Origin: Kutzneria sp.
GTDB lineage: Bacteria; Actinomycetota; Actinomycetes; Mycobacteriales; Pseudonocardiaceae
DNA length: 64,000 bases
Assembly (NCBI GenBank): GCA_019239965.1
Contig: JAFAZC010000035.1
Location: forward strand, 1 to 64,000
Direction: 5' to 3'
Shown here: positions 9,834 through 15,819 of the stretch, piece by piece
Position numbering within the stretch: the first letter of the stretch is position 1
Layout: each line of letters begins with the position of its first letter
Translations under genes and position numbers: made by a program
Notes under the pieces: model-generated
Seen by the model: the letters and a program-made list of their open reading frames with translations, nothing else
The model's database searches: none
What the model was told of the DNA's origin: nothing

Positions 9834-10367
9834 CTAGCTCACCCAGCCGGTGTAGTGCTGTGGACCCTTCCTTCCACGCGGTTCAGTGCACTGGTCGCGG
9901 TCGGGGTGCCACAGGGCGGCCGCGACCGTCCGAACCAGCCAGGCGTTGGCCGAGCGTCCCTCCTTGCCGGCAGCCGCCTCGACCGCTGCCTTGAGTCGCT
10001 CCGGGAGCCGCACGTTGATGCGCACCGTCGAGCCGTCCTCGGTCCTCAGCAGACCGCTGCCGTGTGCCACTATGGCGCCATCTTGACTCAAGCCACGCTG
10101 GAGCGCATCGTCGAGTGGCGCGGCGGGCGGCGGTCTCACTGCGAAGTGCGGGGTGTGTCCGCGCAGGCGAAGCTGCACGGCGCCCGGAGCAAGCTCGCGG
10201 GTGATCTCATCCGCCGCGGCGGACAGCACGTCCAGCAAGGTGAGCCGAATCGCTGACTCCAGGGCGCCAGACACGCGTTCGACTAGTGCGCCCTGCTCAC
10301 CGTCTGCTACTTCGATGAACACGGCCAGCTCCCGGCCGAGGCTGTCCATATACGGCGTCACATCCAC
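9834..10367 (-). CDS. ribbon-helix-helix (HicB-like) regulator
   Basis: A 177-residue protein. The C-terminal part, STVRINVRLPERLKAAVEAAAGKEGRSANAWLVRTVAAAL in two overlapping pieces, is a ribbon-helix-helix DNA-binding domain: a strand with alternating polar residues, then two helices, as in Arc, CopG and HicB-type antitoxins. The N-terminal 100 residues are conserved-looking but unknown. No HicA-like toxin is adjacent, so it is more likely an autoregulator of the DUF4097 operon than an antitoxin. It starts with GTG right behind a cluster of CATAGTG repeats and lacks a clear ribosome-binding site, so leaderless translation is possible. An internal ATG at 10349 is an alternative. Confidence 0.75.
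   Translation of the reverse strand: MDVTPYMDSLGRELAVFIEVADGEQGALVERVSGALESAIRLTLLDVLSAAADEITRELAPGAVQLRLRGHTPHFAVRPPPAAPLDDALQRGLSQDGAIVAHGSGLLRTEDGSTVRINVRLPERLKAAVEAAAGKEGRSANAWLVRTVAAALWHPDRDQCTEPRGRKGPQHYTGWVS
10068..10081. promoter_or_regulatory. extra CACTATG/GCGCCAT site inside the RHH gene
   Basis: The sequence CACTATGGCGCCAT inside the regulator gene repeats exactly the 14 bases found in its promoter at 10384-10397. It contains the palindrome ATGGCGCCAT. An intragenic second operator is inferred only from the identity of the two copies. Confidence 0.45.
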
Positions 10368-10371
10368 GGCA

Positions 10372-10422
10372 CCACTATGACATCACTATGGCGCCATTAC
10401 AAGTCTCTCTGGCTCACTATGG
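10372..10422 (-). promoter_or_regulatory. repeated CATAGTG operator of the RHH-DUF4097 operon
   Basis: Three copies of CACTATG (plus strand; CATAGTG in the direction of transcription) lie between the LtrA stop and the RHH start: CACTATGACAT near 10372, CACTATGGCGCCAT at 10384-10397, and CACTATGGCAT near 10415, the last overlapping the LtrA stop. Closely spaced short repeats of this kind are the usual binding sites of ribbon-helix-helix repressors, so autoregulation is likely. CATAGT could also serve as a -10 element. Confidence 0.55.
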
Positions 10423-11586
10423 CATCTGAATGGCGGCGTGGGCCCGGGCACGGCGCCCGGTCACCATCAGATTGGCCGCCAGCAGAGCACCGGTGGCCAA
10501 GCCGACCGCGAGCACGGTGCCACCGATTCCCCACCAGCCGGTGGTGAAGCCCAGCCCGAACACCACCACGGTTCCCCCGGCCACCAGCAGTGGATGACCG
10601 ACGGCCCCGGTGTCGGTCATCCTGTGCAGGAAGGCCAGGGCCGGAACAAACAGCGCGACCGGAAGCGTGACAGCGAGAGCGGCCGGACCCGGTGGGACGC
10701 GGTCGGCGTGCGCGGCCGCGTCGACGGCGACGTCAAGCCCCGCGCCCACGGCGGCGGTGGCGGCGAACACGAGATAATGGCCGTAGCCCCAGGTCATGGC
10801 AATCCACGTCGAGCTGAGCTTACTGTCCACGCCGGTGAAGTAGGTCCACCACAAGGCGAACACCAGAACGAGCCCGCCCACGGCGATCAGCAACACCGGA
10901 ACGGACAACCCGTGTTCGGACAGGGCCGATTGGATGCCGGTGAACGACCCCAGGATCGCCTCGCCGAGCACGATGAGGGTGAACAACCCGTACCGTTCGA
11001 CGATGTGACCGGGATGCCAGCTGATGGGGCTTCTCCGGTGCTCCGCCCAGATCGGCACGGCGATCTCCGTGACCGCCAGCACGACGAAGCCGACGTAGTC
11101 GAGCGGATGCGGCAGGGCCAGGCGCACGGTCCAGCCCACCTGCGCCACGGCGATACCCGTAGCGTAGCGCAGCGCGACAGCACGCCCGGCGGGGTGCTCG
11201 ACCGCGGCACGCAGCCACTGCCCGACCATCGCCACCCGCATGAGGACGTAGCCGACGGTGATGACCGTGAAGTCGTAGTCGGCCAACGCGGAGGCCGCCC
11301 CAGCGGCGAGGACGAGAACGCCGGCCATCTGCAGTAGAGTCAGCAGCCGGTATGGGATGTCGTCGGTGTCGTAGGCCGAGGCGAACCAGGTGAAGTTCAT
11401 CCAAGCCCACCAGATCGCGAAGAACACCATCAGGTAACCGAGCACGCCCGTGCCCGCGTGTCCTTGGGCAAGGGCGTGGTGATACTGAGCGGCAGCCTGC
11501 GATACCGCGACGACAAAACACAAGTCGAACAGCAGTTCCAGCGGCGTCGACGCGCGGTGCGGTTCGTCGGGATCCCGCGCGCTCAT
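10417..11586 (-). CDS. ltrA: low temperature requirement protein A (LtrA)
   Basis: A 389-residue membrane protein of the LtrA family, named from a Listeria gene needed for growth in the cold; its biochemical role is unknown. The N-terminal motif RDPDEPHRASTPLELLFDLCFVVAVSQ is diagnostic, followed by about ten to eleven hydrophobic helices and a conserved HIVERYGLFTLIVLGEAILG segment. The ATG at 11586 leaves a short N-terminus as in the family; an in-frame extension to 11685 looks spurious. Its stop codon overlaps the last repeat of the RHH operator. It is separated by 130 bp from the SpoIIE phosphatase gene on the same strand. Confidence 0.9.
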   Translation of the reverse strand: MSARDPDEPHRASTPLELLFDLCFVVAVSQAAAQYHHALAQGHAGTGVLGYLMVFFAIWWAWMNFTWFASAYDTDDIPYRLLTLLQMAGVLVLAAGAASALADYDFTVITVGYVLMRVAMVGQWLRAAVEHPAGRAVALRYATGIAVAQVGWTVRLALPHPLDYVGFVVLAVTEIAVPIWAEHRRSPISWHPGHIVERYGLFTLIVLGEAILGSFTGIQSALSEHGLSVPVLLIAVGGLVLVFALWWTYFTGVDSKLSSTWIAMTWGYGHYLVFAATAAVGAGLDVAVDAAAHADRVPPGPAALAVTLPVALFVPALAFLHRMTDTGAVGHPLLVAGGTVVVFGLGFTTGWWGIGGTVLAVGLATGALLAANLMVTGRRARAHAAIQMP

Positions 11587-11715
11587 CACCCGCCGCCAGC
11601 TGATGGCCTGGTAATAGCTCACAGTCGCCCTCGCTTGGTGTGGCCGGTCGAACTCAGTGGCCGCCCACGCATCCGCACCAGCCACGAGTTCGTCGTCATC
11701 CGGTCCGTGCGGGGA

Positions 11716-12933
11716 TCAGGCCGTCAAGGTGCGCCGGATGACAAGCAGAGCGATGTCATCGTGGGCGGGATGCGTGCCTACCATGGCCGCCATGATATGT
11801 GCGGCGACAGCGTTCGCTGAGTCGACAACAATGGCCTGGCGCAGCAGGTCCAGGCCGTCATCGAGCAGGCAGCGCCGCCGCTCAACGAGGCCGTCGGTGT
11901 ACAACGCGAGCACCGACCCGGGGGACAGGTCGATGGCAGTGCTCCGCCGGCCCGTGATCGCCAGTCCAAAACCGACGGGTGGGTCGACTGGCACGGAGAC
12001 GAAGTCCGCGGGTCGGGTCGGAGTGATCAACACCGGTGGGGGATGGCCAGCGAGGGCGACGCGCGCCTGGCCCTCGTCGGTATCGATGACCATGTAGCCA
12101 ACGGTGGCCATGACATGCTGCTCGAAGCGACTGGCCTTGCGGTCCAGCTTGCCGAGCACCTCAGCGGGATCGCCGAACTCCAGTGCGTAGGCGCGCAGGG
12201 TGCTGCGCAGCCGGCCCATGACCACCGCCGCGTTCAGGCCGCTTCCGGCCACGTCACCGATGGCGACTCCCAGCCGGGTGTCCGACAGGGTGAATGCGTC
12301 GTACCAGTCACCGCCGACACCGGTGTCCGTGCCCGGCACGTACCGCGCGGCCAATTCCAATCCCGGTACCACGGGCAGATGTCCGGGCAGAAGACTGCGT
12401 TGCAGGGCAGCCGCTGCCGCACGTTCGGCGCTGGACATCTGCAGCTGAACAGCCAGGGCTAGCCGATCGGCCACCAGCTGCAACAATTCGCTGTCGTTGT
12501 CGGTGAACTGGCGCGGCACCAACGACCCCACGTGCAGCACGCCCAGCAACTCGTCGCCGGCCAGCATCGGCACCCCGAGCAGAGCCTTGAGATGCTTCAT
12601 CTGCAACAGTGGGTTGACCACCGTGGTCGAGTCCACCCGGTCCAGGATCACCGGTTGTCTGGCCGCGGCCACCCGCCCCGCGAATCCGGCGCCCACTGGC
12701 ACTCGAACGCCTTGCCAGACCTCCTCTTCGATACCGACCGACGCTGCCGCGACCAGCTGTCCGGACGCTTGATTGTGCAGAAGTACAGTGGCGGTGTCCA
12801 CTCTGAACATCTCCAGCACTTGCGCCAGCAACGTCGCCAGGACCTTGTCCAGATCGAGGCATGTCAGCGTGGCATCCGTCACGGCTTCCAGTACTTGTAG
12901 ACGTTCCGACAGAGCGGATCTCTCAGTCACCAT
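11716..12933 (-). CDS. GAF-SpoIIE (PP2C) phosphatase
   Basis: A 405-residue cytosolic sensor phosphatase. The N-terminal GAF domain spans about residues 15-165 (AGFAGRVAAARQPVILD and GVPMLAGDELLGVLHVGS are typical). After a short helix, the SpoIIE/PP2C domain runs to the end with metal-binding motifs VGGDWYDAF, IGDVAGSGLNAA and HDDIALLVI. Such proteins dephosphorylate STAS anti-sigma antagonists and so release stress sigma factors. Two STAS proteins occur in this window, although neither is adjacent. There is no kinase domain. The ATG is weakly supported by GAGAAAG upstream. Confidence 0.92.
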   Translation of the reverse strand: MVTERSALSERLQVLEAVTDATLTCLDLDKVLATLLAQVLEMFRVDTATVLLHNQASGQLVAAASVGIEEEVWQGVRVPVGAGFAGRVAAARQPVILDRVDSTTVVNPLLQMKHLKALLGVPMLAGDELLGVLHVGSLVPRQFTDNDSELLQLVADRLALAVQLQMSSAERAAAAALQRSLLPGHLPVVPGLELAARYVPGTDTGVGGDWYDAFTLSDTRLGVAIGDVAGSGLNAAVVMGRLRSTLRAYALEFGDPAEVLGKLDRKASRFEQHVMATVGYMVIDTDEGQARVALAGHPPPVLITPTRPADFVSVPVDPPVGFGLAITGRRSTAIDLSPGSVLALYTDGLVERRRCLLDDGLDLLRQAIVVDSANAVAAHIMAAMVGTHPAHDDIALLVIRRTLTA

Positions 12934-13023
12934 CTCAGCGTAGCTTTCTCAGGTTCGTGCCACCGAACGGTCCTCACCCCATTGGTTGGTACCTTGCTGT
13001 CGCCGAGGATCTTCCCCCCTGGC

Positions 13024-13584
13024 TCAGGTCTGACCGTCCCGCCGGAACTGGGTGTCACGGCGCACCTGGTCGGCCCGTGCGGTGATCAGACAGATCTGCT
13101 CGGCGAGCGCCGGATGCGTTCCGTGCAGCCGTTCCAACGCCCATGTCAACGGTTGTACCAGGGCTGCCGCATCGTCCCCAGCCAAGGCGGTGCGCACACC
13201 GACGTCGACCATCCCGACCTGAGCGGCCACGGTGCGCAGCAAGGCGGCATTCTCCCGCGCCCACAGCGACACCGCGCGATCACCTGCCCGCTTGTCGCGT
13301 TCGGCGCGCACTCTTTGCTCACCGGTCTCCGCCAGCTCCGACGGGCGCAGTCGCAGGTAGCGCCGTTCGGCGGCCTGGCGACTGGCCACTCCGAGAACAG
13401 GGGCCAGTCGCGCCCAGCTCGCGCCCAGTTCCCGCGCGGCCGCGATCAGCTGTGGCTCCCACCCCGCCAGTTCCTCCCGAAGCTCGTGCAGGAGAGCCAG
13501 CGCGGCCAGCACCTGCTCCGCGCTCAGCTCAGCGTTCCCGGCCAGGGTCGCCGCGCGGACCTTCTCATAATCGCCCACCGTCAT
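13024..13584 (-). CDS. HSP18-type transcriptional regulator
   Basis: A 186-residue protein divergent from the hsp20 gene. The middle part, ELGASWARLAPVLGVASRQAAERRYLRLRPS, looks like a helix-turn-helix. The whole resembles the protein often encoded beside hsp20 in Streptomyces and annotated as an HSP18 transcriptional regulator. It probably represses hsp20 by binding the palindromes in the 106-bp gap between the two starts. TGAGGGGACG precedes the ATG. It is not homologous to HspR (MerR type) as far as I can see. Repressor action is inferred from position. Confidence 0.75.
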   Translation of the reverse strand: MTVGDYEKVRAATLAGNAELSAEQVLAALALLHELREELAGWEPQLIAAARELGASWARLAPVLGVASRQAAERRYLRLRPSELAETGEQRVRAERDKRAGDRAVSLWARENAALLRTVAAQVGMVDVGVRTALAGDDAAALVQPLTWALERLHGTHPALAEQICLITARADQVRRDTQFRRDGQT

Positions 13585-13613
13585 CGCGTCGTCCCCTCAG
13601 TGACAGTCGGACT

Positions 13614-13632
13614 TGTCATCACTTAGACGACA
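13614..13632. promoter_or_regulatory. RheA-like heat-shock operator TGTCATC-N5-GACGACA
   Basis: Inverted repeat TGTCATC-ACTTA-GACGACA in the divergent promoter. As I recall, the operator of the Streptomyces albus hsp18 repressor RheA is TGTCATC-N5-GATGACA; this site matches in spacing and in all but one base. It lies 59 bp upstream of the hsp20 start. Confidence 0.6.
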
Positions 13633-13655
13633 TGCTACAACAGAAGGGCAGCGCA

Positions 13656-13669
13656 TTGACAGCCGTCAA
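13656..13669. promoter_or_regulatory. palindrome TTGAC-AGCC-GTCAA before hsp20
   Basis: A perfect 5-bp inverted repeat with a 4-base spacer, 22 bp before the hsp20 start. It could be a second operator, and TTGAC may also form part of a -35 box. Position supports a regulatory role; no direct match to a known site. Confidence 0.4.
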
Positions 13670-13690
13670 AAGGGAGCAAGGAGGTGTGAC

Positions 13691-14125
13691 ATGTTGATGC
13701 GCACTGATCCGTTCCGGGAGTTCGACCGCCTCACGCAGCAGGTGTTCGGCGGGCCTGGCACGTGGTCAAGGCCGACGGCGATGCCGATGGACGCCTACCG
13801 CGCTGGGGATGAGTTCGTAGTGGCGTTCGACCTTCCGGGTGTGTCGCCGGATGCCATCGAGCTGGACGTCGAGCGCAACGTGCTGACGGTGAAGGCTGAG
13901 CGGCGCCCCACAGCGCAGGGCGACGTCGAGATGCAGGTCTCCGAACGTCCGCTGGGCGTGTTCTCCCGCCAGTTGTTCCTCGGTGACACCCTCGACACCG
14001 ACAACATCAACGCCGGGTACGAGGCCGGCGTGCTGACACTGCGCATTCCGATCGCGGAGAAGGCAAAGCCACGCAAAATCTCCATCGCCAACGTCGAACC
14101 CGAAGCCAAGCAGATCAACGCCTGA
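13691..14125 (+). CDS. hsp20: Hsp20/alpha-crystallin small heat-shock protein
   Basis: A 144-residue small heat-shock chaperone of the Hsp18 type, which binds unfolding proteins as large oligomers in the cytosol. It begins MLMRTDPFREFDRLTQQVFG, then has the alpha-crystallin domain (about residues 32-135) with DLPGVSPDAIELDVERNVLTV and the terminal AGVLTLRIPIAEKAKPRKI block. The IXI-like C-terminal motif is ISIANV. AAGGAGGTG lies just before the ATG, which rules out the longer upstream frame. It is divergent from its probable regulator and ends in a strong terminator hairpin, so it is monocistronic. Confidence 0.95.
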   Translation: MLMRTDPFREFDRLTQQVFGGPGTWSRPTAMPMDAYRAGDEFVVAFDLPGVSPDAIELDVERNVLTVKAERRPTAQGDVEMQVSERPLGVFSRQLFLGDTLDTDNINAGYEAGVLTLRIPIAEKAKPRKISIANVEPEAKQINA

Positions 14126-14147
14126 CCGCCACGACAACCGATCCCTC

Positions 14148-14173
14148 CGTGCCGGGCCCCAGGGCCCGGCACG
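14148..14173 (+). terminator. terminator after hsp20
   Basis: Arms CGTGCCGGGCCC and GGGCCCGGCACG with a 2-base centre form a perfect 12-bp inverted repeat 22 bp after the hsp20 stop, followed by GCTTTGT. It is the strongest hairpin of this region. Confidence 0.8.
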
Positions 14174-14229
14174 GCTTTGTCCGGAGCACAGTATCCGCGG
14201 CGACGGGACGGTCGGCCGCGGAGGCAATA

Positions 14230-15123
14230 ATGAGGCTTCCCAGGACCCGACAGGAGGCCGCGACAGTGCCACGCCAACACCGGAACCGTCGCCTCGAGCG
14301 CAGCCCTGGCCTGCGAGCCGACTGCGCGAACTGCTTCGGTCTCTGCTGTGTGGCACTCCCCTTCACCGCATCGACGGACTTCGCGATCAGCAAGGATGCC
14401 GGGTGCCCCTGCGTGAACCTCCAAGCGGACTTCCGCTGCCGCATCCACCAGCAGCTTCGTGCACGGGGCTTTCCCGGTTGCGTCACCTACGACTGCTTCG
14501 GGGCCGGGCAGAAGGTGTCCCAGACGACCTTCGGGGGACGGGACTGGCGGACGGCCCCCGCTATCGCACCGCAGATGTTCGCCGTGTTCCCGGTCATGCG
14601 GCAACTCCACGAGCTGCTCTGGTACCTGGCCGAAGCGCTGACGCTGCCTCCGGCGCGGACCCTTCACGGCGCCCTCCGGCGGGCGATGGACGCCATTGAC
14701 GCGCTCACCCACGCCAGCGCCGAGACCCTCGCGGCAACCGATGTGCCGACGCTCCGCCGCGATGTCGACACCCTGCTGTCGCACACAAGCGACCTTGTGC
14801 GAGCCGAGGTCCCGGGGCGCCGGCAGAACCACCGAAGAGCCGACCTCATCGGCGCCGACCTCCGCGGCGCCGACCTGAGAGGTGCCTGCCTCCGTGGTGC
14901 TCACCTGATCGCGGCCGACCTCGGCGGCGCCGACCTCAGAGCCGCGGACTTCATCGGGGCGGACCTGCGAGACGCCCGCCTTGGCGGCGCCGACCTCACG
15001 GGGAGCATCTTTCTCACCCAGCCCCAACTCAACGCGGCGAGGGGAAACCTCGCCACCAAGCTGCCGACGGCACTCACCCGCCCAGCACACTGGCATCCCA
15101 CCGCTGGCCACCGACCGGCCTAG
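14230..15123 (+). CDS. Cys-cluster and pentapeptide-repeat protein
   Basis: A 297-residue protein with two unlike parts. The N-terminal part (about residues 25-120) carries a cysteine cluster, DCANCFGLCC, then CPC, FRCRIH, FPGCVTYDCFG, reminiscent of YkgJ-type putative metal-binding clusters. The C-terminal part (about 195-262) is a run of pentapeptide repeats such as ADLIG ADLRG ADLRG ACLRG AHLIA ADLGG, which fold as a right-handed quadrilateral beta helix, and ends with LTQPQLNAARGN. The ATG at 14230 has GGAGG upstream; a GTG at 14266 is also possible. The function is unknown; similar proteins occur widely in actinobacteria. Confidence 0.8.
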   Translation: MRLPRTRQEAATVPRQHRNRRLERSPGLRADCANCFGLCCVALPFTASTDFAISKDAGCPCVNLQADFRCRIHQQLRARGFPGCVTYDCFGAGQKVSQTTFGGRDWRTAPAIAPQMFAVFPVMRQLHELLWYLAEALTLPPARTLHGALRRAMDAIDALTHASAETLAATDVPTLRRDVDTLLSHTSDLVRAEVPGRRQNHRRADLIGADLRGADLRGACLRGAHLIAADLGGADLRAADFIGADLRDARLGGADLTGSIFLTQPQLNAARGNLATKLPTALTRPAHWHPTAGHRPA

Positions 15124-15168
15124 TCGCTCAATGCCGCGGATCCCCCGCGGGCGGCAGCCGCTCGGTGG

Positions 15169-15693
15169 TCAGCTCCCACGCGCCGCGCGCAGCAACCGGA
15201 GCTGGCCGAGCTCGGCGATGTTCTTCATCAGTTCCGAGTTCACCCAGCCGACCATGTGTGCGATGGTTCGTTCTGGGTTGTCCCGCCATGGAAACGACGC
15301 CATGGCGTCCAGATCGGCGTCGGTGAGCCCGTCCAGCACCGCCAGCCAGTCGTCGCGGAGGCCGCGCAGCCAGTCGACGGCCGCGTCCGCGCCTGGCCAG
15401 CCGACCTCAGTGCGCTTCCGCGGCGTCCGTCGCCGTGCGTGGTCGATAGCCACGGTCCACCACCAGCCGATGTGCCAGGTGACCCAGGCGATCGTGGGAA
15501 CCGGCGTCGGTTCGGGCTCGGGCTCCTGCCAGTCCGGCACCCACGTCCCGTCGGGACGCTGGCGAACCGTCCAGCAGGTGGCCGTCGGCTCCCACCGGAC
15601 GTCGTCCGGCCTCAGCTGCTCGAAATGCAGTTCAGCCAGCGACCAGGTCAGATCGAACTGCCAACGCAGCAGGTCACGACGAGAACAGGGCAC
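15169..15693 (-). CDS. DinB/mycothiol-transferase-fold protein
   Basis: A 174-residue four-helix DinB-like protein. It starts near VPCSRRDLLRWQFDLTWSLAELHFEQL and has IAWVTWHIGWWWTVAIDH and PERTIAHMVGWVNSELMKNIAELGQLR. The His residues of the middle and C-terminal helices are the expected metal ligands of the DinB fold. Members of this superfamily include mycothiol- and bacillithiol-dependent transferases, but most are uncharacterised. I start it at the GTG at 15693 because the upstream open frame, which continues past 16500, is a shadow of the helicase gene. It is convergent with the pentapeptide gene and divergent from the helicase. Confidence 0.8.
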   Translation of the reverse strand: MPCSRRDLLRWQFDLTWSLAELHFEQLRPDDVRWEPTATCWTVRQRPDGTWVPDWQEPEPEPTPVPTIAWVTWHIGWWWTVAIDHARRRTPRKRTEVGWPGADAAVDWLRGLRDDWLAVLDGLTDADLDAMASFPWRDNPERTIAHMVGWVNSELMKNIAELGQLRLLRAARGS

Positions 15694-15819
15694 CGGCTCA
15701 TGGTCGCACGCCGTTCGGTTGCCCCCCGCACCGCCGCCGGCTGCGTCGGGGTGCCCGCAACCGGGTGGATTAGGGTGATCGACTGAGCATGTGCGGTGCG
15801 GCGAAGGAGGTTTGACGGC

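Noticed and set aside
9834-10367. HicAB toxin-antitoxin pair
   Set aside because: The RHH protein resembles HicB-type antitoxins in its C-terminus, but no HicA-like toxin gene lies on either side.
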